DNA of 64,000 nt from Bdellovibrio bacteriovorus W (GCA_000525675.1 CP002190.1:2852001-2916000), one strand, 5' to 3'; shown: positions 44,758-55,830, counted from the stretch's first letter. Made by a program: numbers and translations. Notes: generated from the sequence alone by a model not told the origin.

Positions 44758-44962
44758 ATCATATGTAACGAACTCGACTCATTGGAAGACTTTTTTTAAA
44801 GAATTCTTGCTCCGCGTCCCGACCTATGTTATCCCAAAGCCTCACAATAACACACCCTTAGGCATCAACTGGTCCTCCAAGTACTGAAAAAGGAGGTCTT
44901 CCGGCGAGAAAAAGAAGCTGGCTCTGCATAAGGGGAGGTTTAACCAGAAAGGAAGTACTACC
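44758..44962 (+). other. Long untranslated leader of rpsB
   Basis: A leader without an open frame. It holds CCTCC (44874-44878) that can pair with GGAGG (44892-44896) inside a perfect AAGGAGGT lacking any start codon, a second GGGGAGG at about 44932, and the working AAAGGA before the ATG. This resembles an r-protein autoregulatory leader, but I cannot confirm the S2 motif. Confidence 0.35.
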
Positions 44963-45886
44963 ATGGCACAAGTTACCATGAAAGAAATGCTAGACGCTGG
45001 CGTCCACTTCGGACATCAAACACAGCGTTGGAACCCAAAAATGAAACCTTACGTTTACACTGCTCGCGGCGGGATTCATATTATCGATCTTCAAAAAACA
45101 GTTGTTCGCGCTAATAAAGCTGCTGAATTCGTAAAAGAAATCGCTGCTAACGGCGGACGTTTGATTTTCGTGGGTACTAAAAAGCAAGCTATCGAACCAA
45201 TCCAAGAAGCTGCTCAAAAATGTGGTCAATACTACGTAACTAAGCGTTGGTTGGGTGGTATGATGACGAACTTCGAAACAATCAAATCTTCTATTGATCG
45301 TCTTCGTCGCATCGACACTATGAAAGAAAAAGGTGAGTTCAATTACCTTACTAAAAAAGAGCGTGCGAAACTTGAAAAAGAATATCTTCGCCTTACTGAG
45401 TTCCTAGCGGGTATCCGTGACATGAAGGAAATGCCTTCTGCAATGTTCGTTGTAGATCTTCCTAAAGAACACATCGCGGTTGCAGAAGCTAAACGCCTTG
45501 GCATCCCAGTAGTTGCTATTGCTGACACTAACTCTGATCCAGAGTCTGTTGAGTTTGCAATTCCAGGTAACGACGATGCTATTCGTTCAATCAAACTTTT
45601 TGCTAACTTGGTAGCTGATGCTTACCTTGAAGGTTCAAAAACTTGGGAACAAAAACTTCGCACAATGACAGACAAACAGTCTGACGTTGAGGCAGAAGCA
45701 AAAGCAGACGGCGGCGAGACTAAACGTCGCGCACCTCGCGCTGCTGGTAAAGAAGCACCTAAAAAATCAGCAGGACCTTCTGTTGTTAAAGCTTCTAAAG
45801 GCCGTAAACTAGTTGCTGCTGGAACTGCTGAAGAAGTAGAAATCCAAGCTGAATTAGAAAACAACAACGAAGACTCTGCTGAGTAA
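44963..45886 (+). CDS. rpsB: 30S ribosomal protein S2
   Basis: 307 residues, about 65 longer than usual. The N-terminal core is canonical: MKEMLDAGVHFGHQT (about 6-20), RWNPKMKPYVY, VTKRWLGGMMTNF. The extra C-terminus (about 245-307) is rich in Lys, Ala and Glu (GETKRRAPRAAGKEAPKKSA) and probably disordered. S2 joins the small subunit late and helps recruit S1. It heads rpsB-tsf-pyrH-frr. Confidence 0.97.
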   Translation: MAQVTMKEMLDAGVHFGHQTQRWNPKMKPYVYTARGGIHIIDLQKTVVRANKAAEFVKEIAANGGRLIFVGTKKQAIEPIQEAAQKCGQYYVTKRWLGGMMTNFETIKSSIDRLRRIDTMKEKGEFNYLTKKERAKLEKEYLRLTEFLAGIRDMKEMPSAMFVVDLPKEHIAVAEAKRLGIPVVAIADTNSDPESVEFAIPGNDDAIRSIKLFANLVADAYLEGSKTWEQKLRTMTDKQSDVEAEAKADGGETKRRAPRAAGKEAPKKSAGPSVVKASKGRKLVAAGTAEEVEIQAELENNNEDSAE

Positions 45887-45899
45887 TCGCTGAACGAAT

Positions 45900-45927
45900 G
45901 AAGGGTGGTTTAGCCACCCTTCTCTTT
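45900..45927 (+). terminator. Attenuator-like hairpin between rpsB and tsf
   Basis: 9-bp stem GAAGGGTGG/CCACCCTTC with a short T-rich tail. The tail is weak, so partial read-through to tsf is expected. Confidence 0.55.
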
Positions 45928-45982
45928 GTGTGCCTATCACATCTTTGTATTTAATTATCTATTCATAGAAGGAGACTTCCGA

Positions 45983-47625
<1,643 letters not shown>

Positions 47626-47634
47626 GAGGCAAAC

Positions 47635-48195
47635 ATGGCTATTGCAGATATTAACAAAAATGCCCAAGCGCAAATGGAAAAATCAATTGCATCACTTGGT
47701 GAAGAGCTAAAAAAAATTAGAACAGGTCGTGCACAAGTTTCTATGCTCGACAACGTTCGCGTGAACTATTACGGAACTCCAACTCCTTTATCTCAAGTTG
47801 CATCTATTTCTACACCCGATGCAAAATCTTTCCTCATCGCACCTTGGGAAGCTTCAATCCTTCGCGACATCGAACAAGCAATTGTTAAGTCAGAGTTGGG
47901 AATGGCTCCGATGAACGACGGTAAAGTTATTCGATTGAAAGTTCCTGATCTTACTGAAGATCGCCGCAAAGAACTTGCTAAACAAGTTAAGAAAATTGCT
48001 GAAGAAGCACGCGTAGCAGTTCGTATGGCACGTAGAGACGCCAATGATGAGGTTAAAAAACTTCAGAAAGATAAAGCTATCAGCGAAGACGAGGCTAAAA
48101 AAGCTGAAGGCGATATCCAAAAAGTGACTGATGATTTCATTAAAAAAGTAGATCAGATCTCTGACGAAAAAGAGAAATCTATCCTTACTATTTAA
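47635..48195 (+). CDS. frr: Ribosome recycling factor
   Basis: 186 residues with TAGGAGG upstream. A canonical RRF: IRTGRAQVSMLDNVRVNYYG (about 30-49), TPLSQVASIS, and the C-terminal helices with LTEDRRKELAKQVKK. It works with EF-G to release 70S ribosomes after termination. Confidence 0.97.
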   Translation: MAIADINKNAQAQMEKSIASLGEELKKIRTGRAQVSMLDNVRVNYYGTPTPLSQVASISTPDAKSFLIAPWEASILRDIEQAIVKSELGMAPMNDGKVIRLKVPDLTEDRRKELAKQVKKIAEEARVAVRMARRDANDEVKKLQKDKAISEDEAKKAEGDIQKVTDDFIKKVDQISDEKEKSILTI

Positions 48196-48211
48196 GAGAT
48201 TATTTAGATTA

Positions 48212-48943
48212 ATGGCTTTACCTAAACATGTCGCAATCATTATGGACGGAAACGGTCGTTGGGCTCAGCTCAGGCACCGTCCGCGCACGTTTGGGCATAT
48301 CAAAGGCACTCGCGTAGCAAAAAAAATTATTACCGAGTGCTCTCGCCGCGGAATCGGCACCTTAACTCTATATGCTTTTAGTACAGAGAATTGGCTTCGC
48401 CCGGAAGATGAAGTTAGTCTCTTAATGACGATCCTTAAAAGATATCTTGCTAAGGAAACTAATAATCTTATTAAAGAAAATATACGTTTCTCAATTATTG
48501 GCGATGCCACTCGTCTCCCGACAGATGTAAAGAACTCTATTGTGAAATCCATGAAGGCGACAGAGAACTGTACGGGCTTGCACCTAGTATTTGCACTGAG
48601 CTATGGCTCACGCCAAGAGATCACAAATTCCGTTAAAAAAATTGCGCAAATGGTTGTTGAAGGCAAAATTGACATCAATTCAATTGATGAGGCCACTGTC
48701 AATTCTACCTTGAGCACCTATCCAAGCCCAGATCCTGACTTGATCATCAGAACAAGTGGTGAGCAGAGGCTATCCAATTTCTTACTTTGGCAGTCGGCGT
48801 ACTCTGAATTTTATTTCACTGATGTTCTATGGCCAAACTTCACCGAATCTCACCTAGATGAAGCTTTTAAAAACTATGCTTCTCGCCAACGCAGATTCGG
48901 AAAGGTTCAAGCGGATGTTCCTGTCGAAAAGCTTTCTAATTAG
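48212..48943 (+). CDS. uppS: Undecaprenyl diphosphate synthase
   Basis: 243 residues. HVAIIMDGNGRWA at 6-18 holds the catalytic Asp12, with the IPP-binding RTSGEQRLSNFLLWQSAYSE at about 188-207. UppS makes the C55 lipid carrier for peptidoglycan and other wall polymers. The 3' end overlaps the start of cdsA by 29 nt. Confidence 0.96.
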   Translation: MALPKHVAIIMDGNGRWAQLRHRPRTFGHIKGTRVAKKIITECSRRGIGTLTLYAFSTENWLRPEDEVSLLMTILKRYLAKETNNLIKENIRFSIIGDATRLPTDVKNSIVKSMKATENCTGLHLVFALSYGSRQEITNSVKKIAQMVVEGKIDINSIDEATVNSTLSTYPSPDPDLIIRTSGEQRLSNFLLWQSAYSEFYFTDVLWPNFTESHLDEAFKNYASRQRRFGKVQADVPVEKLSN

Positions 48944-49745
48944 AGTTGTTTCAGCAATTATTGCCTTAGTTCTTATTATTACAGTATTCCAACTATGGAA
49001 CGTGCTGGGACTAAAATACATCATCTCTTTTGCAGTTCTTGTGGGTATCTACGAACTCATCAAAATTTTATTTCACCAAGAAAAATCATATTTTTTAAAA
49101 ACGAGCTTCGGCGCCTTAGCTCTTGTAACTTACGCTTCCTCGATCGCTTCACTGAGCTTAGGATCTTTAGTCTATTCTATTGCCCTGATCCTGATGACGA
49201 TCTTCACACTTTTAAAAGTACATAAATCTGGAGACCTCGTGCGAATGACGGGGCTTATTGCCACTTCATCTTTGGGTTTATTTTACGTGGGCCTACTCCC
49301 ATCTTTTGCGTTTCGCATTTTAGATCAAGCATATGGCTTAGAGTGGTTCGTATTTTTACTCGCAGTCGTGTTTTCTGGAGATACCATGGCTTACCTCTTT
49401 GGCGTTGCTATTGGTAAGCACAAAGTCATGCCGACTATTTCGCCTAAAAAAACGTGGCAGGGCTCTATCGGCGGGCTCTTTGGCTCAGCACTCGCAAGCA
49501 TTCTCTGCAGTCTCTATGTTCTACCGAACGTTAGTATGCAAGTTTTAGTTCCACTAGCCTTAGCTGCTGGCTTCGTAGGCCAGTTTGGTGATTTCTTCGA
49601 GTCACTATTAAAGAGAGTCGCAAATGTGAAGGATTCTGGAAAAATTATGCCTGGACATGGAGGTGTTTTGGATCGTATTGATGCGGTTCTATTCGCTAGT
49701 CCAGTGGTTCTACTTGGGATTATTTTACTGTCCTATTTGGGATAG
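48915..49745 (+). CDS. cdsA: Phosphatidate cytidylyltransferase
   Basis: 276 residues from the ATG at 48915, inside the end of uppS, with AAAGG upstream; an ATG at 48858 would give a longer overlap. Multiple membrane segments are followed by the signature SPKKTWQGSIGG (about 176-187) and the CDS motif ending in GHGGVLDRIDA (about 247-257). It makes CDP-diacylglycerol in the inner membrane. Confidence 0.93.
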   Translation: MFLSKSFLIRVVSAIIALVLIITVFQLWNVLGLKYIISFAVLVGIYELIKILFHQEKSYFLKTSFGALALVTYASSIASLSLGSLVYSIALILMTIFTLLKVHKSGDLVRMTGLIATSSLGLFYVGLLPSFAFRILDQAYGLEWFVFLLAVVFSGDTMAYLFGVAIGKHKVMPTISPKKTWQGSIGGLFGSALASILCSLYVLPNVSMQVLVPLALAAGFVGQFGDFFESLLKRVANVKDSGKIMPGHGGVLDRIDAVLFASPVVLLGIILLSYLG

Positions 49746-49832
49746 TTTCTACCTTACGCTTAAAGTCCTGCTAAACTCCAAGTGGGTTTTTATTTACTAG
49801 CCCACCCCTTCTGCTCCATTTAAACTCTAGGA

Positions 49833-51506
49833 ATGAATATTTTTTCTTTTCTTCAGTCGGGATTGTCGGCCGTTGTGCCGTTTATTGTACTTTTAGGTAT
49901 TCTTATCTTCGTCCATGAATTTGGCCATTTTATCGTTGCACGCTGGTGCGGAGTTCGGGTTGAAGTATTTAGCCTAGGCTTTGGCAAAAAACTTTTAACA
50001 TTCAAACGCGGCGACACGACCTATGCCATCTCTCTTATTCCACTAGGTGGATATGTAAAGATGTTCGGTGAACAACCGGGTGCTGAAATATCTGAAGAAG
50101 ATAAGAAGGTTTCATTCCTCCATAAAAATGTATGGCAAAGAATTGCTGTGGTTTTAGCTGGACCCTTAATGAACTTCCTCTTTGCTATCCTTGTATTCTT
50201 CGTAGTCGCACTCATGGGAGAAGATCTACGTTCACCGGTTGTGGGCGACATTGCTGAAAACACTCCAGCTTATGCCGCAGGTCTGCGCTCTGGGGATACA
50301 GTTTTAGCGATCAATGATAACGCTATTCAGAGCTGGGAAGATATCGGTAAAGCTCTCTCTTTAAAGGAAAAAAAAGAAACACAGGTTTCCTTTAAAGTTC
50401 GCCGCGAAGGCAGTGATGAGGTGGACACATTCTCCATCAATGCTCAGGCAAAGCCCAACCCGAATGTCCTCAGTCGAGCAGATTATATTGCGAACGTTGA
50501 GGGCATGACGCCCCTTTCATCTGGCACTACAGTGGGTTTGGAGCCACAGTCTCCACTTCTTGCTGCTGGCATGAAGACTGGCGACACCATCACTGCCATC
50601 AATGGCCAAAGCGTAAAGCATTGGAGAGACCTGCAAAATACTCTGATGCAAATTCCCGCTTCGGAAGCCTTGAAGTTTGAAGTCACTCAACTGGATGATA
50701 ATTTTAAACCTACAGAGATTCGCAAAATTGATTTCACGGGTGACTCAAAAATTCGGAATTATTCTCTCGCGAGCCTTGGCATTGTCAGCTCAGAGTTGTT
50801 TTTGCAAACTGTGGTAAAAGACTCTCCTGCTGAAGCGGCTGGTTTAAAACCACTGGATCGCATGATCAGCATCAACAATATAGTTCTTCGCAAATGGGAA
50901 GACGTCATCAATAACATTAAAGATTTTAGTGGCGAAAAACCTGTGGATATCACAGTGGAAAGAGGCACTGAAACTATCACTCTAAAAATCACTCCGAAGA
51001 TGTCTAAACAAATGACTCCTGCAGGTGTGGAAGAAAAGCGCTATGTAATTGGTATTTCACCTGTCGTAAACACTGCTTTTCCGGACACCATTCACATCAA
51101 GGCGGAGGGCTTAGGCTCTGCGGTTGTCAGAGGCGTTGAAAAAACTTGGGATGTCACTGTGATGACAGTGATGAGCTTTGTTAAAATATTCCAAGCTAAA
51201 ATTTCTCCGAAGAATATTGGCGGAGTTATTTCTATCGGACAAGCAGCCAGTGAGACCTTCAAAATTGGGATGTCTCAGTTCTTGCAAATGATGGCGATTA
51301 TCTCTGTTAATTTATTTGTCCTAAATCTTTTACCGGTTCCTGTATTAGATGGTGGCCACCTCGTGTTTTATATTATTGAGGTCTTCAAGGGTGCTCCTTT
51401 AAGCATGCGCAAAATGGAAGTCGCGCAACAAGTGGGTCTTGCGATTCTTATGAGTCTTATGATATTCGCTCTGTTCAACGACTTCACACGTATATTGGGA
51501 TTATGA
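49833..51506 (+). CDS. rseP: Site-2 protease RseP with three PDZ domains
   Basis: 557 residues, longer than E. coli RseP (450). The zinc site HEFGH is at 28-32 and the third ligand in PVLDGGHL near 505. Three PDZ-like segments are visible: GDIAENTPAYAAGLRSGD (about 130), PQSPLLAAGMKTGD (about 235) and VVKDSPAEAAGLKPLD (about 330). Site-2 proteases release membrane-bound anti-sigma factors and clear signal peptides. In many bacteria dxr lies between cdsA and rseP; here it is absent. Its stop overlaps tsaB. Confidence 0.93.
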   Translation: MNIFSFLQSGLSAVVPFIVLLGILIFVHEFGHFIVARWCGVRVEVFSLGFGKKLLTFKRGDTTYAISLIPLGGYVKMFGEQPGAEISEEDKKVSFLHKNVWQRIAVVLAGPLMNFLFAILVFFVVALMGEDLRSPVVGDIAENTPAYAAGLRSGDTVLAINDNAIQSWEDIGKALSLKEKKETQVSFKVRREGSDEVDTFSINAQAKPNPNVLSRADYIANVEGMTPLSSGTTVGLEPQSPLLAAGMKTGDTITAINGQSVKHWRDLQNTLMQIPASEALKFEVTQLDDNFKPTEIRKIDFTGDSKIRNYSLASLGIVSSELFLQTVVKDSPAEAAGLKPLDRMISINNIVLRKWEDVINNIKDFSGEKPVDITVERGTETITLKITPKMSKQMTPAGVEEKRYVIGISPVVNTAFPDTIHIKAEGLGSAVVRGVEKTWDVTVMTVMSFVKIFQAKISPKNIGGVISIGQAASETFKIGMSQFLQMMAIISVNLFVLNLLPVPVLDGGHLVFYIIEVFKGAPLSMRKMEVAQQVGLAILMSLMIFALFNDFTRILGL

Positions 51507-52207
51507 AGATATTAGCACTTGAAACCAGCACACTCCTTGGCGGAGTGGCGGTCATTGAAAATGGAAAAATTCTGGCGCAAGAACAATGTATGCGCCAGAA
51601 ATCTCACAGCGAAAAAATTAATAACTTCGTTGAAAACTGTCTGTGCGAATCCAATCTATCTCTCACTGACATTGATTACTTTGCCACGGGACAAGGCCCT
51701 GGTAGCTTCACAGGTATCCGTGTGGCTGCCAATGCTGCGAAGACCTATGCCTATTCTTTTAATAAGCCGTTAGTTAGTGCTGACTCCTTAGAAAACTTAG
51801 CCGCGCAAGTATCAGATACCCGTCGCCCGGTTCTAGCGATCATTAATGCTTTCAAGAATATGGTTTACACAGGTCTCTTTGATATTTCAGGCGGCCTGCC
51901 GACTTACCTTTTGGGTCCCACTGCGATTCCCGTTAGAGAACTCTCTCAGCATATCACTCAAGAGTGTTGGGTTGTTGGTGATGGCTACGAAGCCTATTAC
52001 AAGTTCTTCCCTGAGGAGCTTTCAGCTAAACTCTTAAGGCCTGAGGAGCCCTTTGATTACCCTTCGGCGTCTACTTTGGGCCTGCTCGCAGAAAAGAAAA
52101 TAAAACTTAATAAGACCATGGACTGGAAATCGTTCTTACCCCTTTATATTCGCGCGTCGGAAGCCGAAGAGACAAAAAAAGGAATTTTAATCTCACCGCT
52201 TAAATAG
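51503..52207 (+). CDS. tsaB: tRNA t6A synthesis protein TsaB
   Basis: 234 residues. The ASKHA-like N-terminus MKILALETSTLLGGVAVIE and GQGPGSFTGIRVAANAAK (about 61-78) are diagnostic. TsaB pairs with TsaD and TsaE to make threonylcarbamoyl-adenosine at tRNA position 37. It is coupled to rseP by ATGA. Confidence 0.92.
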   Translation: MKILALETSTLLGGVAVIENGKILAQEQCMRQKSHSEKINNFVENCLCESNLSLTDIDYFATGQGPGSFTGIRVAANAAKTYAYSFNKPLVSADSLENLAAQVSDTRRPVLAIINAFKNMVYTGLFDISGGLPTYLLGPTAIPVRELSQHITQECWVVGDGYEAYYKFFPEELSAKLLRPEEPFDYPSASTLGLLAEKKIKLNKTMDWKSFLPLYIRASEAEETKKGILISPLK

Positions 52208-52217
52208 AGGACACATC

Positions 52218-53192
52218 ATGGAACGAGATCTTCACAAAGCTTACTTGAAGTCTTTAGAAGAAAAAGAAAACTCTCAGAAACATTCTGGCGAATGCAATAT
52301 GTGGGTTGTTGCTTCTGGTAAAGGTGGAGTAGGAAAGACTTTCGTTGCCTCTAGCCTTGGGATTACACTTTCTAAACTGGGTCACTCGGTTGTTGTACTA
52401 GATCTTGATCTGAGTGGCGCTAACATTCATACAGCCCTTGGCCTTCCTCCTTCTCATATGAACATTCGTCATTATTTTGAAGGAACAAAGACTCTTCAGG
52501 AACTCGTTATCCCAACTCCCCTGCCTCGCCTTTCATACATTCAAGGTTTTTGGGATTCTTGGACTCCGACAAGTTTTTCAGTGGGTCAAATCAAAGATAT
52601 TATTCCGCATATTAAATCTTTAAGAGCAGATTACGTGATCGTAGATTTAGGAGCTGGGGCTCTTGAGTGTCACCTCGATCTATTCAAGGCCGCGGATGAA
52701 AAGTTCCTAATTACTTCTCCAGAGCCAACAAGCATTGAAAAAACTTATCGCTTTATCGAAGCCTTTGTCTGCCATTCTCTTAAAGAAGATGCCACACCAG
52801 AAGCCTACACAAGCATGATTTCAACCCTGAGAAATCACCGCCAAAGAACTTTGCAAAAGCCATTCTCTTTTAGATCTTACCTAAAAGAACAAACGGGCAT
52901 TCAATATAATTTTTTTGAATCTCTTTCTTCCACTCCTGTTCGCCTCATCGTGAACGGAACTCGAAGTCAGGCTAATTGCAATTTAGGTCTTTCAATGAAA
53001 AGTGTCTGCGTGAAGTACTACGACCTTAGTATAGATTCTCTAGGGGCCCTGGAGTATGACAACGCAGTATGGCAATCCATAAGATCCAGACAGCACGTGC
53101 TTGAGGCGCAACCGTTCACTCCGCTTGCTGGCCAGTTCTTAACGACGTGCAAACAACTTATTGATCCTGAGGAGCTTCGCGCCGTAGTATAA
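52218..53192 (+). CDS. MinD/FlhG-like ATPase
   Basis: 324 residues, AGAGGA upstream. A short N-terminal helix is followed by the deviant Walker A SGKGGVGKT (33-41) and DLDLSGANIHTALG (about 61-74), then YVIVDLGAG (about 140-148). These ATPases position machinery at membranes or poles. It lacks minC/minE and flagellar neighbours; the next gene is a J-domain/HTH protein 7 nt away, and such pairs are, as I recall, found in myxobacteria and Bdellovibrio. The role is unknown. Confidence 0.85.
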   Translation: MERDLHKAYLKSLEEKENSQKHSGECNMWVVASGKGGVGKTFVASSLGITLSKLGHSVVVLDLDLSGANIHTALGLPPSHMNIRHYFEGTKTLQELVIPTPLPRLSYIQGFWDSWTPTSFSVGQIKDIIPHIKSLRADYVIVDLGAGALECHLDLFKAADEKFLITSPEPTSIEKTYRFIEAFVCHSLKEDATPEAYTSMISTLRNHRQRTLQKPFSFRSYLKEQTGIQYNFFESLSSTPVRLIVNGTRSQANCNLGLSMKSVCVKYYDLSIDSLGALEYDNAVWQSIRSRQHVLEAQPFTPLAGQFLTTCKQLIDPEELRAVV

Positions 53193-53199
53193 TACTACG

Positions 53200-53823
53200 A
53201 TGCAAGCTTCATCTCGTTATAATTATTATGAAATCTTAGAAGTCCCTTCAAATGCTCCACAGCACGAAGTGACTGCGGCCTATGAAAGAGCGCGATTGAC
53301 CTACTCTGGAGACAATCCCGCTATTTATACTATTTTTTCTGAACATGAAGCCCGAGAACTTTTGCACCTGATTGAAGAAGCTTATCAAGTCTTGGGCAAT
53401 AAAATCCTGCGCAATATTTATGACCAAAGATTGATGAGCGGGCAAAGTCCTCAGAGTGATCTGAGCTATCAATCTATTTTAGAAGCTAGCAAGTTGGTTT
53501 ATCCAGAACCGAAGGCAGAAAAAATTCCTGTTGTTTTTAAAAAAGACGACCAATTTGAAAAAGAAATTTCTCAGCAGAAGAACTGGGATGGAAAATTTCT
53601 TAAGAAGGTTCGTGAATATAAAAATCTATCCGTAAAACAAATCAGCGAGACAACAAAGATCAATTCGTTCTATGTCACCGCTATTGAAGAGATGGAGCCT
53701 AGTAATCTTCCTGCACAAGTATTCGTTCGTGGATACGTCGTTCAGATGGCAAAGTCATTGGGTCTTGATGACAAGACAGTAGCTGATTCTTATATGAAGA
53801 ACTTTAGGAACCTTGAAAACTAA
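53200..53823 (+). CDS. J-domain-like protein with RodZ-type HTH
   Basis: 207 residues. Residues 6-75 resemble a DnaJ J domain (YNYYEILEVPSNAPQHEVTAAY ... EEAYQVLGNKILRNIYDQRL), but the HPD tripeptide needed to stimulate DnaK is missing. Residues 130-200 form a RodZ/HTH_25 helix-turn-helix (LKKVREYKNLSVKQISETTKIN, then LPAQVFVRGYVVQMAKSLGL). No membrane segment is seen. It probably acts as an adaptor for the preceding ATPase. It overlaps the start of rluD. Confidence 0.8.
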   Translation: MQASSRYNYYEILEVPSNAPQHEVTAAYERARLTYSGDNPAIYTIFSEHEARELLHLIEEAYQVLGNKILRNIYDQRLMSGQSPQSDLSYQSILEASKLVYPEPKAEKIPVVFKKDDQFEKEISQQKNWDGKFLKKVREYKNLSVKQISETTKINSFYVTAIEEMEPSNLPAQVFVRGYVVQMAKSLGLDDKTVADSYMKNFRNLEN

Positions 53824-54829
53824 TACTGCTCTATTAAATATTTCTGCCTCTCCAGAGATGATTGGTCAGAGGTTGGATAAAGCTCTTTCTCTCATTCCAG
53901 AAATTGGATCACGATCACGCGCATCGATCTTAATCGAAGAAAATAGAATTCTCGTCAATGGTAAACTGGTAAAGTCCTCCTATAGTGTTCAAGCTAATGA
54001 TATTGTTCAAATCACCATGCCTGAGCCCGAACCTTCCGATCTTCAACCCTATGACTTCCCTCTCGATATTCTTTTTGAGGACGACGATATCATCGTAGTA
54101 AATAAACCGGCCGGTCTTGTTGTTCACCCCGCTGCTGGGCACGCGCAAGATACTCTTGTAAACGCCCTCCTTCATCACACGAAAAATCTTTCGATGAAAT
54201 TTGGTGATAACAGACCAGGGATTGTTCATCGCCTGGATAAAGAAACGAGTGGTGTTCTTGTTGTTGCAAAAAATGACAAGGCCCACGAAAACCTTTCCCA
54301 ACAGTTTCAAGAAAGAAGCATTCGCCGCATTTACTACGCCGTCGCTATCGGAAATCCCAAAAACACTGAGGGCGTAATTACTAGCTTTTTAAATCGTCAT
54401 CCTGTTGATCGCAAACGACAATCCTCTGTGCTAGATGAAAACAAGAAGATCATCTCAGATATAGAGCGAACCGACGTTGATGGACGTTTTGCAATTACGA
54501 AGTACAAAGTTCTTAGCAGCAAGAGTGGATTGAGTTACATGCAGATGAAACTTGAAACAGGTCGCACTCATCAGATTCGCGTGCATCTTTCAGAAAATGG
54601 TTTACCTATTGCTGGCGATTCAACTTATGGAGCTGATAAAAAAGTTAAAAACTTAGCGGCTAAATCTACGCAAGTAGATATTAAAGGCCTCACACGCTTC
54701 ATGCTTCACGCTGGCGAGCTAGACTTCAACCATCCAAAAACAAACAAGAGACTTGAGTTCAAAGCCGATTGGCCTTCATCAGAAAAAGATTTAATTATCA
54801 AGTGGGGACTCATCAATGAAGATCAATGA
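53813..54829 (+). CDS. rluD: Pseudouridine synthase, RluD family
   Basis: 338 residues from a TTG overlapping the upstream gene, with AGGAACC before it; the S4-like domain (IGQRLDKALSLIPEIGSRSRAS) begins soon after, so the start must be near. The catalytic motif GIVHRLDKETSGVLVVAKN (about 138-156) contains Asp at about 144. Later GRTHQIRVHL is typical. It modifies 23S rRNA uridines. Confidence 0.92.
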   Translation: MKTNTALLNISASPEMIGQRLDKALSLIPEIGSRSRASILIEENRILVNGKLVKSSYSVQANDIVQITMPEPEPSDLQPYDFPLDILFEDDDIIVVNKPAGLVVHPAAGHAQDTLVNALLHHTKNLSMKFGDNRPGIVHRLDKETSGVLVVAKNDKAHENLSQQFQERSIRRIYYAVAIGNPKNTEGVITSFLNRHPVDRKRQSSVLDENKKIISDIERTDVDGRFAITKYKVLSSKSGLSYMQMKLETGRTHQIRVHLSENGLPIAGDSTYGADKKVKNLAAKSTQVDIKGLTRFMLHAGELDFNHPKTNKRLEFKADWPSSEKDLIIKWGLINEDQ

Positions 54830-55514
54830 GACAAATCTTGGTTTTGAAATTACGGTTGAAAACTTTTTTCTATTTTTTGGAAAAAAAGAATCTAGTCTCG
54901 CGAACCTTACACAGACTTATCCACAGTTTACTTTCAAGCGTCTTAAACAAATTCATAGTGATGCCGTTTGCAAAACCACAACCGCTTCTCCTGACTATGA
55001 AACTTTAGGAGATGCGCACTTTAGCAAAGACTTGAATCTTGCACTTTGTTCTATCACTGCAGACTGTATTCCAGTTTTAATCTTTGATTCAAAAAATAAA
55101 ATTTGCTCTGCCATCCATGCGGGCTGGCGAGGAGTCGCTTCTAGAATTATTATTAAAACAATTCAAGAGCTGCTAAAGACAGGATGCCAAGCAGAGGATT
55201 TGAAAATTTATATTGGTCCACACATTCGACAGAATTCTTTTGAAATTGGCACGGATGTAAAGGATATGATTCTTGCAAGTCTTCCGGCTCTTACGGGTAA
55301 TGAAAAATTAAAATACTTCAAACCACAGTCTGCTGACAAAGTTTTACTCGATTTAAACCTCGTAGCTCGCGAGCAGGTTTCTAGCCAGGGCATTCCATCG
55401 GAAAATATTTGGGATATTCAAAAAGATACAGTTAGCTCAGATGACTTTCACTCCTATCGTCGTGATAAAAATGAATCTGGAAGACAGATTTCTTTTATCG
55501 CCAGAGTTCTTTAA
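54816..55514 (+). CDS. pgeF: PgeF/YfiH-type laccase-domain protein
   Basis: 232 residues, overlapping the rluD end. Signatures include FKRLKQIHSDAV (about 37), ITADCIPVLIFDS (about 80), AIHAGWRGVASRI (about 99-111) and YIGPHIRQNSFEIG. In E. coli the protein edits mis-incorporated serine in muropeptides (PgeF); other members act on purine nucleosides. The zinc ligands Cys84 and His101 are retained. The rluD-yfiH pairing is widely conserved. Confidence 0.9.
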   Translation: MKINETNLGFEITVENFFLFFGKKESSLANLTQTYPQFTFKRLKQIHSDAVCKTTTASPDYETLGDAHFSKDLNLALCSITADCIPVLIFDSKNKICSAIHAGWRGVASRIIIKTIQELLKTGCQAEDLKIYIGPHIRQNSFEIGTDVKDMILASLPALTGNEKLKYFKPQSADKVLLDLNLVAREQVSSQGIPSENIWDIQKDTVSSDDFHSYRRDKNESGRQISFIARVL

Positions 55515-55830
55515 TCCTCAGTTCCCCCGCCCGAGAAGTCCTGGAATCATACGGAATCCATTATTATATACGGCTTTAAATTTAATGAAACCAAACTTCA
55601 CCAGTCGTCCATATAACAATTCTGAGACATGTGAATAAGGTTAGGATGGGCTCTACGTTGAATTTTTATTCTCGAGAATATTAATGACATATGTATATAA
55701 ATTTTTGTATACTTAAGCTAAGCTACTAACTAGGCTACATGTGTAGATATAAACATAATTTGGCTAATGCACACCCATTTCGAATGTACGAAACATTACG
55801 GATATTCGGAATTTAATACCCTGAAAAGGT
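55515..55830. other. AT-rich intergenic region, start of accessory DNA
   Basis: 316 bases with no gene I can support. Base composition drops sharply toward AT from about 55650. Its right end carries two operator-like palindromes. Confidence 0.6.
55778..55816. promoter_or_regulatory. Tandem operator-like palindromes upstream of XRE gene
   Basis: TTTCG-N6-CGAAA (55778-55793) and ATTACG-N6-CGGAATTTAA (55795-55816), centres 18 bp apart. Both share CG-N6-CG with the sites at 57545-57626. Confidence 0.45.

Noticed and set aside
53930-54310. 126-residue minus-strand open frame
   Set aside because: Antisense to the rluD-family gene, which is certain.
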